From: an uncultured Bacteroides sp.
Lineage (GTDB): Bacteria > Bacteroidota > Bacteroidia > Bacteroidales > Bacteroidaceae
Direction of reading: 5' to 3'
DNA length: 64,000 nucleotides
Assembly: GCA_944322345.1 (NCBI GenBank)
Contig: CALUOO010000009.1
Span: forward strand, 86,837 to 150,836
Positions 14,866 through 24,973 of the stretch are shown here, in pieces. Position 1 is the first letter of the stretch. Every line of letters starts with the position of its first letter. The notes below the pieces were generated by a model. The model did not search any database. It was not told where the DNA came from and worked only from the letters and a program-made list of their open reading frames with translations. The position numbers were made by a program, and so were the translations under genes.

Positions 14866-15636
14866 ATGAATGTAAGTAATGATTTATTTGGCAATATCTC
14901 TTATCCTTTTGAAGGAGTAAGGGTGTATCTATCAGGAAAATTCACACAACCTAAAGAACTAATATCTGATAGACTTTATGATTCAGGAGCCATTGTCAAG
15001 TCTGTAGGGCCTGTTAGTTCTACTAATTATCTCGGTCTTTCAAAAGATACGTGTGTTGTTATTGCTGGGGGTGAACTTTCAGAACAAGAACTTTTAAAAC
15101 TTGACACATTACGTCACGATGGCTTTTATATACCTGTCATTTCCGAAAATGAGATGAATGAGATTATTAATGGTAATATAAAACGTGAATTTCCTGCTCC
15201 TATCAAAAATGTAGATATTACGTACGACTTTATATTCAATAGCCGTACTCCAATGATTCAACATTTCAATTTTTACGGATACACCCATTCACTAGGACAA
15301 AAAGAACTTTTTGTTCACGATTTAAAAGGTAATAAAGATTGCTTATTGCAAAGTCTCGGTAATATTGGTGCTTACTCCAATTTCGAATTTGACCCAAAGT
15401 CGATAGACTATTGCTGGCTTAAGAATGAAACCATCAATAAACTTAAAAAAGGAGAGAAAGACGAATTTATTCAAATCATAACTGAAAAGTATAATTCTTC
15501 TGCTGCAAATAAATTTACATATAAGTTTATCATTGAATCCGAAGCTGTTTTTTGGATGCTATTCCGAGCAAAAGAGATTGGTGATAATGTATCACTTTAT
15601 TATCTGAATAAGTATCTTCAGAGCATCTATGAATGA
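14866..15636 (+). CDS. BRCT-like protein
   Basis: 256 residues. Residues 15-100 look like a second BRCT fold (FEGVRVYLSGKF, DSGAIVKSVGPVSSTNYLGLSKDTCVVIAGG, then VISENEM). The rest (about 110-256) is unfamiliar, with a SRTPMIQHFNFYGY segment and a helical C-terminus. It starts 1 nt after the exonuclease-BRCT stop, so they are surely co-translated. Probably a partner of the exonucleases. Confidence 0.65.
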   Translation: MNVSNDLFGNISYPFEGVRVYLSGKFTQPKELISDRLYDSGAIVKSVGPVSSTNYLGLSKDTCVVIAGGELSEQELLKLDTLRHDGFYIPVISENEMNEIINGNIKREFPAPIKNVDITYDFIFNSRTPMIQHFNFYGYTHSLGQKELFVHDLKGNKDCLLQSLGNIGAYSNFEFDPKSIDYCWLKNETINKLKKGEKDEFIQIITEKYNSSAANKFTYKFIIESEAVFWMLFRAKEIGDNVSLYYLNKYLQSIYE

Positions 15637-15678
15637 TATAGATCAGCCCATATCTGAAGATTCAAGAGTTTATTGAAA

Positions 15679-16206
15679 ATGGGATCGGGAACTGATAAGA
15701 ACAAAAATAGACAGTTAATATTAAACAGCACTGTAGGTACTGCACTGTCTATTATTATAGGTAAAATCCTTGAAAAGACATTTAATATTGATTTTTCCTA
15801 TCATATACATCGAATAAATGATTGGATTGTATCATTCATGAATATGGATATAAAAATATGGCATGTTATTGTTTCTGTTTTAGCCCTAATCCTATTATAT
15901 ATCATTTCCCAACTTTTTTATAAAAAGATGAAGAAAGAGGAGTATTTATCACACTCCAAAATAATGTATCGAGATGTCCTTTGGTCATGGGAATGGAAAC
16001 TTAGATTCAGGCATTTTAAGTTTGAATGGCATATCTACAACGTCATACCTCTTTGCCCCAAAGACGGAACTCCATTGACCTACAATGCATGTTGCCCAAT
16101 GTGCTATTCTACGTTTATAATTCTTCCAGAATATATAAACGATGTTGTGCTATTGGTTTACAGCCAACTTAGTAATAAATATCCATCTTTTCGACAATCT
16201 CCGTGA
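15679..16206 (+). CDS. Membrane protein with C-terminal Zn ribbon
   Basis: 175 residues from the ATG at 15679 (a TTG two codons upstream is an alternative). Two hydrophobic segments (near residues 14-36 and 60-83) are followed by a soluble part holding CPKDGTPL...CCPMC, a possible zinc ribbon. Last gene of the exonuclease/BRCT operon. No family recognised; it could tether the system to the membrane. Confidence 0.65.
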   Translation: MGSGTDKNKNRQLILNSTVGTALSIIIGKILEKTFNIDFSYHIHRINDWIVSFMNMDIKIWHVIVSVLALILLYIISQLFYKKMKKEEYLSHSKIMYRDVLWSWEWKLRFRHFKFEWHIYNVIPLCPKDGTPLTYNACCPMCYSTFIILPEYINDVVLLVYSQLSNKYPSFRQSP

Positions 16207-16357
16207 GCAGTTCACATATTCTCGCCAAAATAGCCCATGTTATTATGAACAATATACAAACAAAAAAGTCTATACGCATTTTATCTATGTTTTTACAAAA
16301 ATGTAAAATTAGTCAATCTGAAAATAGGGAGAAAAAGACACTCTTCTCAAAGCTGGC

Positions 16358-16558
16358 TCAATATCTGGCATTATCGCATCCATTGCCAGTATTGCGAGTC
16401 TCTTTCTTTGACATAGCCTCATTTGGCAATTTACCATGTTTAATATAGTCATAGATTATGCATACATTCTTATTAAATGAATTAGCCTGCATTGCATTAG
16501 ATGCAATCAATTGCACGGACATCTTTGCCGCCTCTAAACGTATTTCTTCATCTGTCAT
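16358..16558 (-). CDS. Small protein of unknown function (uncertain)
   Basis: 66 residues from MTDEEIRLEAAKM; a helical, charged protein. The frame continues upstream with a hydrophobic, low-complexity stretch that looks non-coding. Lies between the cargo operon and the prophage end, in the opposite direction. No family recognised; may not be real. Confidence 0.4.
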   Translation of the reverse strand: MTDEEIRLEAAKMSVQLIASNAMQANSFNKNVCIIYDYIKHGKLPNEAMSKKETRNTGNGCDNARY

Positions 16559-16723
16559 AGCTGAATAATCTGTTATTTCAGTATACAAGAAAATAAATGT
16601 CAGACAATTCTTAAAAAATAAAGGAAATGAAAATAGATATAATTCTATGTCCTGAAATATCAGCAAGATTTTTTTTCGATAGTTCTTGAAGCTTAGGTCA
16701 CTTTTCAAAACTTCTGAAAAAAT

Positions 16724-16760
16724 ACCTGCAAGTAGAAAAATACCTGCAAGTCACCTGCAA
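16724..16760. repeat. Three ACCTGCAA direct repeats near the prophage end
   Basis: ACCTGCAAGT at 16724-16733 and 16742-16751, plus ACCTGCAA at 16753-16760, spaced 18 and 11 bp. Two are preceded by AAAAAT. They lie about 55 bp from the tRNA remnant, the position of arm-type integrase or excisionase sites in site-specific recombination. Inferred. Confidence 0.5.
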
Positions 16761-16816
16761 ATAAATTTAGAAACAAATATAATTATTTTATAATAAGCAT
16801 ATTACGAAGGTTTAAA

Positions 16817-16862
16817 AATGCCTCTCACGCATGTAATACGAGTTCGATTCTCGTACCCACTA
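16817..16862 (+). other. 3' tRNA-Glu fragment, prophage attR
   Basis: The sequence reads as the 3' two-thirds of a tRNA: anticodon stem ATGC/GCAT with loop CTCTCAC (anticodon CTC, Glu), T-arm ACGAG-TTCGATT-CTCGT (16838-16854), acceptor 3' strand ACCCACT (16855-16861). The matching 5' acceptor (AGTGGGT) and D-arm are absent just upstream. Such truncated copies arise when a phage integrates into a tRNA 3' end; the whole tRNA should lie at the other end of the prophage, left of the window. Confidence 0.75.
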
Positions 16863-16869
16863 CTACACA

Positions 16870-16895
16870 AGCAACCTATAAAAGGTTGCTTTTTT
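16870..16895 (+). terminator. Terminator after the tRNA remnant
   Basis: AGCAACC, loop TATAAAA, GGTTGCT, then TTTTT. A simple intrinsic terminator that probably ended the tRNA transcript before integration. Confidence 0.85.
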
Positions 16896-16920
16896 CATAT
16901 ATAATAATCACATTGTTGCA

Positions 16921-16956
16921 AAAAAAATCCGGGAGCAAATGCTCTCGGATTTTTTG
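16921..16956 (-). terminator. Bidirectional terminator after dnaJ
   Basis: ATCCGGGAGC (16927-16936) pairs with GCTCTCGGAT (16941-16950), one G-T pair, AAAT loop, with A/T runs on both sides. On the minus strand it ends the grpE-dnaJ operon. Confidence 0.85.
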
Positions 16957-16971
16957 TTTCACTGTATTTAC

Positions 16972-18159
16972 TTAATCGAAGAAATTTCTGAATTTCTTGA
17001 AGATTTTTTCTTTTACAGAAGTACTTGGTTTAAAATTGTCAGACTCGTTTAGTTTCTCGAGCATATTCTTCTCTTCTTTATTTAATGTTTCAGGGACGTA
17101 AATGCTTACGTTGACTAATAAATCACCGGTCCCATATCCGTTGACATTCGGAATACCTTTGCCACGTAAACGAAGAACTTTTCCTGGTTGTGTGCCGGGC
17201 TCAATTTTGACTTTAACCTTGCCGTCAATAGTTGGAATCTCGACAGCACCTCCTAAAGCTGCGGTTGGGAATCCCAACAGTAAGTTGTAGATCAAATCGT
17301 TTTCGTCACGAATCAGTTCTGGATGTGGCTCTTCTTCTACGAGGATCAGCAAATCACCAGGAACACCGTTATGCTTGCCTGCATTTCCTTTTCCGTTCAT
17401 GGTTAATTGCATGCCTTCTGCTACGCCTGCCGGAATTTTAACAGTTACTACTTCCTCTCCATATACAATGCCTTCTCCGCTACATTCCTTACATTTGTTT
17501 TTGATAATTTTACCTTCACCGTTACATGTGGGGCATGTTGTACGGGTTTGCATTGTCCCTAGTATTGTCTGTTGGTTGCGGATTACTGTACCGCTTCCTT
17601 TACAAGTGGGGCATGTCTCTGCATTTCCGTCACCTTCTGCTCCTGTACCATGGCAGTGACTACATGGTACATATTTTTTCAACTTGAATTTTTTTTCTAC
17701 ACCTGTAGAGATTTCTTTTAAAGTAAGTTTGACTTTTACACGAAGGTCGCTACCACGATAGCGTCGCTGTTGAGAACTTCCGCCGCCGAATCCGCTGAAA
17801 CCACCAAATCCGCCACCGAATCCTCCTCCGCGGCCTCCAAAGATATCTCCAAACATAGAGAAAATGTCATCTACAGACATTCCTTCACTTCCAAAACCTC
17901 CTCCAAATGGTCCGCCATTTCCTGCAGCACCGCTTACACCGGCATGGCCGAATTGGTCATAGCGAGCTCTTTTTTCGGGATTGCTTAAAACATCGTATGC
18001 TTCTGCGGCCTCCTTAAATTTTTCTTCGGCAACCTTATCTCCCGGATTTTTATCAGGGTGATATTGAATTGCCTTTTTTCGGTATGCTTTTTTTATCTCG
18101 TCGGCAGTGGCAGTCTTTGCCACTTCCAATACTTCGTAATAATCTCTTTTTGCTGCCAT
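16972..18159 (-). CDS. dnaJ: Chaperone DnaJ
   Basis: 395 residues from [11 protein letters not shown], the conserved start, 16 bp after the grpE stop (the longer frame adds nine non-conserved residues). J domain with HPD (QYHPDKNPG), a Gly/Phe-rich stretch with repeated GGFGG, four CxxCxGxG zinc motifs ([32 protein letters not shown]) and the two substrate-binding beta domains. It stimulates DnaK ATPase and delivers unfolded proteins. In operon with grpE; dnaK is elsewhere. Confidence 0.97.
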   Translation of the reverse strand: MAAKRDYYEVLEVAKTATADEIKKAYRKKAIQYHPDKNPGDKVAEEKFKEAAEAYDVLSNPEKRARYDQFGHAGVSGAAGNGGPFGGGFGSEGMSVDDIFSMFGDIFGGRGGGFGGGFGGFSGFGGGSSQQRRYRGSDLRVKVKLTLKEISTGVEKKFKLKKYVPCSHCHGTGAEGDGNAETCPTCKGSGTVIRNQQTILGTMQTRTTCPTCNGEGKIIKNKCKECSGEGIVYGEEVVTVKIPAGVAEGMQLTMNGKGNAGKHNGVPGDLLILVEEEPHPELIRDENDLIYNLLLGFPTAALGGAVEIPTIDGKVKVKIEPGTQPGKVLRLRGKGIPNVNGYGTGDLLVNVSIYVPETLNKEEKNMLEKLNESDNFKPSTSVKEKIFKKFRNFFD

Positions 18160-18175
18160 AAGTTTTTGATTTAAT

Positions 18176-18763
18176 TTACTCTCCAACTACAACTTTTGCA
18201 TGACGGATTACTTTGTCATTTAAAGTATATCCCGTTTGCACACAATCCAGAATTTTCCCTTTCTGCTCTTCTGTAGGGGAGGGAATAACAGCGATAGCCT
18301 CGTGAAAATCTGTATCTAACGTACAGTCCTTTGTGTCAATTACTTTTACACCATTTTGAGATAGAATCGACATGAACTTGCTGTAAATAAGCTCTACTCC
18401 TTCTTTTACAGCTTTTACATCAGTTGCTGTTTCCATCGTTTTGATGGCACGTTCGAAATCGTCAATAACAGGTAAAATACTGCTAATGCTCTTTTCACTA
18501 CCATTTAGTATCAATTCAGCTTTTTCTTTCATTGTACGTTTACGGTAGTTGTCGAATTCTGCTGATAGACGAAGGTATTTGTCTTTTTGATCCTCAATAG
18601 TGGAATTTGCTTCTTCCAGTTCTTTGGTCAATTGTTCTTCAGGGGTCAGTTGAATCTGTTCTTCTACTGGCTCATCTTGCGGAGTCTCTTCCGCAGTGTG
18701 AGAATTCTCTACTTTCTTTTCAGTATTCAGTTCTTCTTCTGTCTTTTTTTCTTTTGGATCCAT
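18176..18763 (-). CDS. grpE: Nucleotide exchange factor GrpE
   Basis: 195 residues. A long acidic, low-complexity N-terminus (residues 1-50, KKTEEEL...TPQDEPVEE), the dimer-forming long helix ([22 protein letters not shown], near 56-80) and the beta domain ending [11 protein letters not shown]. It releases ADP from DnaK. First gene of the grpE-dnaJ operon, read from a TACTTTTG box at 18845-18852. Confidence 0.96.
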   Translation of the reverse strand: MDPKEKKTEEELNTEKKVENSHTAEETPQDEPVEEQIQLTPEEQLTKELEEANSTIEDQKDKYLRLSAEFDNYRKRTMKEKAELILNGSEKSISSILPVIDDFERAIKTMETATDVKAVKEGVELIYSKFMSILSQNGVKVIDTKDCTLDTDFHEAIAVIPSPTEEQKGKILDCVQTGYTLNDKVIRHAKVVVGE

Positions 18764-18844
18764 ATCTTTATTTTTCTAATTTTTCTATTTTGAATATGAT
18801 AAACAAAAACTTTGCCAGTCTTGTCATTTTGACTCAATACACTG

Positions 18845-18852
18845 CAAAAGTA
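18845..18852 (-). promoter_or_regulatory. -7 box (TACTTTTG) for grpE-dnaJ
   Basis: CAAAAGTA on the plus strand is TACTTTTG on the minus strand, matching TAnnTTTG, 82 bp before the grpE ATG. The -33 box is weak. No heat-shock operator (CIRCE-like) is seen nearby. Confidence 0.5.
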
Positions 18853-18905
18853 GCAGTTTTATGTCAGATTGTCATAATTAATGTGAACGTTTTATTTAAA
18901 ATCCG

Positions 18906-18913
18906 TATCTTTG
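18906..18913 (+). promoter_or_regulatory. -7 box (TATCTTTG) for the ABC-F gene
   Basis: TATCTTTG, perfect Bacteroides -7 consensus, 41 bp before the ATG. With the grpE promoter it forms a divergent promoter pair in the 190-bp gap. Confidence 0.65.
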
Positions 18914-18953
18914 CATCCTCAAAAAAACTAATGAAATTAAAAGTTTAAAATAA

Positions 18954-20573
<1,620 letters not shown>

Positions 20574-20635
20574 ATTGTATGTGGAGAAACTAACGGATAA
20601 TGTATAAGTGTGATGAATAATCATACTGGCATGAT

Positions 20636-20685
20636 AAATCCCCTTGTTCCGGATTTTTATAAATGGAGGAACAAGGGGATTTTTT
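20636..20685 (+). terminator. Terminator after the ABC-F gene
   Basis: A long perfect stem (AATCCCCTTGTTCC with GGAACAAGGGGATT) around an 18-nt loop, followed by TTTTT. It also faces the converging DUF486 gene. Confidence 0.9.
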
Positions 20686-20703
20686 AAGTGGAAAATTATA
20701 AGA

Positions 20704-21072
20704 TTATTTCATAAATACAAAATAAACGGCTGCAATGAGGCAAATAAATGCTGCAAAATGATTCCAGTGGAGGGATTCTCCCTTGAAAAGAACAGTTGTG
20801 AATATTGTAAATATAATTAAGGTTATAACTTCCTGTATGACTTTTAACTGCATGAGAGAGAAAGGCCCCCCATTCCCTACAAATCCAATACGATTTGCTG
20901 GTATCTGGCATGAATATTCCGCTAAAGCTATAAACCATGAAAAGAGTATGACTGTGTATAGAGGCCAATTGGAAATAACTTTCATTTCCTGTAGTTTGAG
21001 ATGGCCATACCATGCAAAGGTCATAAAAACATTGGAAACAATTAATAATAAAATAGTATACGCTGCTTTCAT
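20704..21072 (-). CDS. DUF486 membrane protein (DMT-like)
   Basis: 122 residues with four hydrophobic helices (near 4-24, 36-56, 76-96, 100-120) and the DUF486 segments FMTFAWYGHLK and SWFIALAEYSCQIPANRIG. Small DMT-type half-transporter family; substrate unknown. The longer overlapping frame ending at 21142 is a shadow. Confidence 0.78.
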   Translation of the reverse strand: MKAAYTILLLIVSNVFMTFAWYGHLKLQEMKVISNWPLYTVILFSWFIALAEYSCQIPANRIGFVGNGGPFSLMQLKVIQEVITLIIFTIFTTVLFKGESLHWNHFAAFICLIAAVYFVFMK

Positions 21073-21101
21073 ATTGATATAAATTAATTTTAACTTTTGA
21101 G

Positions 21102-21851
21102 CTATATTTTTGTTTTAGGTGGTAACAGTTCTGTCTGAACATTTGTCATACTACTCCAAAGACTGTAACGCGTTTCTGGATTTATTTCCTCCAATTGATG
21201 AAGAAATCCTTTCATGCTATTTCGGCTAGAAAGGGATTCGTATGGACAGTTTTTGACTTGCTTTTGATAATGATGTAATATTGATAATTCCTGCAGATCT
21301 GACTCGTGTACGAGGCACATAGGACGAATAATAGTCATGTCGAATTTGTTCATAACTAAACGCGGAGGCATTGTGCTAAAGGCTCCTTGATAAGCCATGT
21401 TCATCAATAGTGTTTCCAAGATATCATCCATATGATGTCCAAGTGCAATTTTGTTACATTTTTGTTCTTTCGCGACAGTGAATAAGGCTTTGCGACGATT
21501 CCATGAACAGAGGAAACATGGAGATTTCCGCATGTCCGTCGATGGATCGAACGACGTTTTATATTCGACGAAAGGAACATCGTATTGTTGGCAATGTGAT
21601 TTCAGATAATTAATATCGCTCTGATATGGAATATTACTCATAACGATATGGGCTGCAATGACTGAGAAACGAGGCTTATAGATACGTTTCCGCCTTCCTA
21701 ATAATTCGACTAGTGCTAGTGAATCTTTTCCTCCAGACAGTCCGATTAAAATTTTATCTCCCTCTTCAATAAGTTGATATTGTATAATTCCTTTGTTGAA
21801 ACGTCGTTCAATTCGCTGGATGATTTTCTCTTTTTCTGTTAATTGATCCAT
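21102..21851 (-). CDS. TtcA-like tRNA 2-thiocytidine synthase
   Basis: 249 residues. PP-loop SGGKDS (39-44), CFLC (Cys112, Cys115) for a 4Fe-4S cluster, GHHMDDILETLLMN and the final RPMCLVHES. This is the TtcA layout, which thiolates C32 of several tRNAs, with ATP activation. The third Cys of TtcA may be the one in RPMC (Cys179); its position is slightly shifted from the usual pattern. A TATTTTTG box lies just upstream (21870-21877). Confidence 0.82.
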   Translation of the reverse strand: MDQLTEKEKIIQRIERRFNKGIIQYQLIEEGDKILIGLSGGKDSLALVELLGRRKRIYKPRFSVIAAHIVMSNIPYQSDINYLKSHCQQYDVPFVEYKTSFDPSTDMRKSPCFLCSWNRRKALFTVAKEQKCNKIALGHHMDDILETLLMNMAYQGAFSTMPPRLVMNKFDMTIIRPMCLVHESDLQELSILHHYQKQVKNCPYESLSSRNSMKGFLHQLEEINPETRYSLWSSMTNVQTELLPPKTKI

Positions 21852-21869
21852 AACCTATAAAATCGGTTG

Positions 21870-21877
21870 CAAAAATA
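21870..21877 (-). promoter_or_regulatory. -7 box (TATTTTTG) for the ttcA-like gene
   Basis: CAAAAATA on the plus strand; TATTTTTG on the coding strand, 19 bp before the ATG. Confidence 0.55.
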
Positions 21878-21950
21878 AAGTAAAAGAATGATTTAAAGAA
21901 GAATTAACAAAATAGATTGACTTAATGGAGTTTTATTTCAAATTAATTTG

Positions 21951-21958
21951 TATTTTTG
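21951..21958 (+). promoter_or_regulatory. -7 box (TATTTTTG) for the TPR/NfeD/FloA operon
   Basis: TATTTTTG, 68 bp before the ATG at 22027. The -33 region is only TTTTA-like. Confidence 0.55.
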
Positions 21959-22026
21959 AACAATAGATATAGAGGATTTTTATGAAAATCTTTCGGTATC
22001 TATTTATTTGGCTATAATCTTAAGAA

Positions 22027-23457
22027 GTGATGAAAAAAGTATATATTTTATTTTATTTTATTTGTTTCTGTCTTTGTGGAAGTTTTTCACAGACATTGCA
22101 ACAAGCTCGTTCTTTATATGAAAGTAATAATTATGTAGATGCTAAACCTGTTTTTGAGAAATATGTGAAGTCTAGTCCTTCTAATGGAAATTATAACTTT
22201 TGGTATGGAGTATGTTGTTTAAAGACAGGAGAACCGGAAAAAGCGATTCCTTATCTTGAGACGGCGGTAAAGAAGCGTATAACTGGTGGACAACTTTATT
22301 TGGCTCAGGCTTATCATGATAGTTATCATTTTCAGAATGCAGTAGATTGCTATGAAGAATATATTGCTGAGCTGGAAAAGCGTAAGAAACCTACAGAAAT
22401 TGCAGATTCGTTGCTGGAGAGAAGTAAAATGTACTTGCGGATGATTAAAGGTGTGGAGGAAGTTTGTGTCATTGACAGTTTTGTTGTTGATAAAGTGAAC
22501 TTCTTGGAGCATTATAAAATTAGTGAAGATGCTGGTACGCTGTACAATTATAATGATTTCTTTAAAGCCTCAGGAGAAAACGTTGGCACTGTATATCAAA
22601 ATGAAATAGAAAGCAAGATTTATTATAGCGAGACTGGTGAGAATGGCACTCTTGATATTTTTTCTAAGAGTAAATTGGATAATGAATGGGGGAGAAAGCA
22701 AACTTTGCCAAGCGGTATTAATGGTTCGGGAAATGCCAATTATGCATATGTGCTTTCTGATGGTATTACCATTTATTATGCAACAGATGGAGAAGGCTTG
22801 GGAGGGTATGATATTTATGTTACCCGGTATAATACAAATGCAGATACTTATCTGACACCTGAAAATGTAGGTATGCCATTTAATTCACCTTATAATGACT
22901 ATATGTACGTTGTTGATGAATATAATAATCTAGGATGGTTCGCTTCAGACCGTTTTCAGCCAGATGGGAAAGTGTGTATTTACGTTTTTATCCCGAATGT
23001 GTCTAAGCAGACTTATAATTTTGAGATTATGGATGCGGAAAAGATGATTCGGTTAGCAAAACTTTATTCATTGAGGGAAACATGGAATGATGAATCTGAA
23101 GTAAAGGAGGCTCTTGCACGTTTGCAAATGGTACTCGATTATAAACCTAAAGAACATCGTAAGGTTGATTTTGAATTGGTGATTGATGATAACAGAACGT
23201 ATCATGTATGGGGGGATTTTAAGTCTGCGGAAGCTAAAAAACTATTTCAACACTTTTTGCGGTTGAAAAAAGATTATTTAGTGCAAGAGGATAAATTGGA
23301 AAAAATGAGACTAAGATATATTCAGTCAGGTAATGAAGAAAAAATACAGTTGTCTCCTTCTATTTTAGATTTAGAGAAAAGAGTTTTACAAATGAATATA
23401 GAGCTAGATACACTTGAGGTAGAGGTGAGAAATAAGGAAAAGGCAAATCTTAAATAA
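22027..23457 (+). CDS. Exported TPR and PD40-repeat protein
   Basis: 476 residues. Signal peptide of about 21 residues (KKVYILFYFICFCLCGSFSQ), TPR helices (about 25-150: YVDAKPVFEKYVKSSP, PEKAIPYLETAVKK, AVDCYEEYIAELEK), then a beta-propeller-like region with WD40/PD40 repeats (IYYSETGENGTLDIF, IYYATDGEGLGGYDIY, LGWFASDRF) and a helical C-terminus. Similar proteins occur around Bacteroidota OmpA/gliding operons. Function unknown. Starts an operon with nfeD, floA and a nucleoside phosphorylase, with short gaps (7, 27, 3 bp). Confidence 0.78.
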   Translation: MMKKVYILFYFICFCLCGSFSQTLQQARSLYESNNYVDAKPVFEKYVKSSPSNGNYNFWYGVCCLKTGEPEKAIPYLETAVKKRITGGQLYLAQAYHDSYHFQNAVDCYEEYIAELEKRKKPTEIADSLLERSKMYLRMIKGVEEVCVIDSFVVDKVNFLEHYKISEDAGTLYNYNDFFKASGENVGTVYQNEIESKIYYSETGENGTLDIFSKSKLDNEWGRKQTLPSGINGSGNANYAYVLSDGITIYYATDGEGLGGYDIYVTRYNTNADTYLTPENVGMPFNSPYNDYMYVVDEYNNLGWFASDRFQPDGKVCIYVFIPNVSKQTYNFEIMDAEKMIRLAKLYSLRETWNDESEVKEALARLQMVLDYKPKEHRKVDFELVIDDNRTYHVWGDFKSAEAKKLFQHFLRLKKDYLVQEDKLEKMRLRYIQSGNEEKIQLSPSILDLEKRVLQMNIELDTLEVEVRNKEKANLK

Positions 23458-23464
23458 TTTATTT

Positions 23465-23944
23465 ATGGACATACTGATTATTTCTGTTCTTATTATTGCG
23501 GCAGTAATACTTTTTCTTGTTGAATTGTTCGTTATTCCGGGAATCAGTATAGCAGGAATTTCTGCATTAGCATGTATTGTTTACGCTAACTACCATGCTT
23601 TTGAATATTTGGGAATAATAGGTGGATTGATTACTTTTGGAATTTCGGCCATTTCTTGTATCGGGTCTCTGATCTGGTTTATGCGTTCGAAAATGTTGGA
23701 TAAAATAGCCTTGCAAAAAGATATTGATTCGACTGTTGATAGAAGTGCTGAGAAGCGTATAAAAGTTGGAGATAAGGGAATGTGTACTACGCGTTTGGCA
23801 CAAATCGGATATGCGGAAATTGATGGAAATATTGTAGAAGTCAAATCTGTTGATGGATTCCTCAATGAGAAGACTCCAATTGTTGTAAGTAGAATTACTG
23901 ATGGAGTTATAATGGTAGAAAGACTGAAAGATAAAGAGAACTAG
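23465..23944 (+). CDS. NfeD-family membrane protein
   Basis: 159 residues: three to four hydrophobic segments in the first 80, then a soluble OB-fold domain (GDKGMCTTRLAQIGYAEIDGNIVEVKS, near 100-150). NfeD proteins pair with SPFH/flotillin proteins, and the floA gene follows 27 bp on, so the two likely act together in a membrane domain. Confidence 0.85.
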   Translation: MDILIISVLIIAAVILFLVELFVIPGISIAGISALACIVYANYHAFEYLGIIGGLITFGISAISCIGSLIWFMRSKMLDKIALQKDIDSTVDRSAEKRIKVGDKGMCTTRLAQIGYAEIDGNIVEVKSVDGFLNEKTPIVVSRITDGVIMVERLKDKEN

Positions 23945-23971
23945 TTGTTTATTTTTAATTTATAAAAGATT

Positions 23972-24970
23972 ATGGAAACTTTTTATTTCCCAATTTTTTT
24001 AATTGTGGGAGGAATCATTTTCTTGATTTTATTCTTCCATTATGTCCCTTTTTTCCTTTGGCTGTCTGCTAAAGTATCGGGAGTGAATATATCTTTAGTA
24101 CAGCTTTTTTTAATGCGTATTCGTAATGTCCCTCCTTACATTATTGTTCCAGGTATGATTGAAGCTCATAAAGCTGGTTTGAAGACTATTACACGTGATG
24201 AACTGGAAGCTCATTATTTGGCAGGAGGGCATGTAGAGAAAGTGGTGCATGCACTTGTATCTGCTTCGAAAGCTAATATTGAATTGCCATTTCAAATGGC
24301 TACAGCTATTGATTTAGCAGGGCGTGATGTTTTTGAGGCTGTACAAATGTCTGTCAATCCAAAGGTTATTGATACTCCTCCTGTAACAGCTGTTGCTAAA
24401 GATGGTATTCAGTTGATTGCTAAGGCGAGAGTCACAGTACGTGCAAATATTCGCCAATTGGTGGGAGGAGCAGGTGAAGACACTATTCTAGCTCGTGTAG
24501 GTGAAGGCATTGTATCGTCTATTGGTTCTTCTGAAAATCATAAATCTGTGCTTGAAAATCCGGATTCAATTTCTAAATTGGTACTTCGTAAAGGGCTAGA
24601 TGCCGGGACAGCTTTTGAGATTCTTTCTATTGATATTGCGGATATTGATATTGGCAAAAATATAGGTGCAGCATTACAAATGGATCAAGCTAATGCTGAT
24701 AAAAATATAGCTCAAGCTAAAGCAGAAGAACGTCGTGCTATGGCTGTAGCTACTGAGCAGGAGATGAAAGCAAAGGCACAAGAAGCACGTGCTAAAGTAA
24801 TTGAAGCTGAGGCAGAAGTACCGAAAGCAATGGCTGAAGCTTTTCGTAATGGTAATTTAGGTATTATGGATTATTATCGCATGAAAAACATTGAAGCCGA
24901 TACCTCTATGCGTGAAAATATAGCCAGACCTACTACAGGAGGTCCTAATAATCAACCATTAAGTAAGTAA
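23972..24970 (+). CDS. floA: Flotillin-like protein FloA
   Basis: 332 residues: an N-terminal membrane anchor (residues 3-28), the SPFH domain with the FloA-specific segment [24 protein letters not shown] and [15 protein letters not shown], and a long Ala/Glu/Lys coiled tail ([42 protein letters not shown]). FloA organises membrane microdomains. Paired with NfeD upstream. Confidence 0.92.
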   Translation: METFYFPIFLIVGGIIFLILFFHYVPFFLWLSAKVSGVNISLVQLFLMRIRNVPPYIIVPGMIEAHKAGLKTITRDELEAHYLAGGHVEKVVHALVSASKANIELPFQMATAIDLAGRDVFEAVQMSVNPKVIDTPPVTAVAKDGIQLIAKARVTVRANIRQLVGGAGEDTILARVGEGIVSSIGSSENHKSVLENPDSISKLVLRKGLDAGTAFEILSIDIADIDIGKNIGAALQMDQANADKNIAQAKAEERRAMAVATEQEMKAKAQEARAKVIEAEAEVPKAMAEAFRNGNLGIMDYYRMKNIEADTSMRENIARPTTGGPNNQPLSK

Positions 24971-24973
24971 AAA

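Noticed and set aside
16203-16448. 81-residue plus-strand ORF after the cargo operon
   Set aside because: No ribosome site, odd composition and overlap with a more plausible minus-strand frame.
16780-16862. Complete tRNA gene
   Set aside because: No 5' acceptor strand or D-arm precedes the anticodon arm; only the 3' part is present.
20696-21142. 148-residue frame over the DUF486 gene
   Set aside because: It lacks the helices and family pattern of the true frame (20704-21072).
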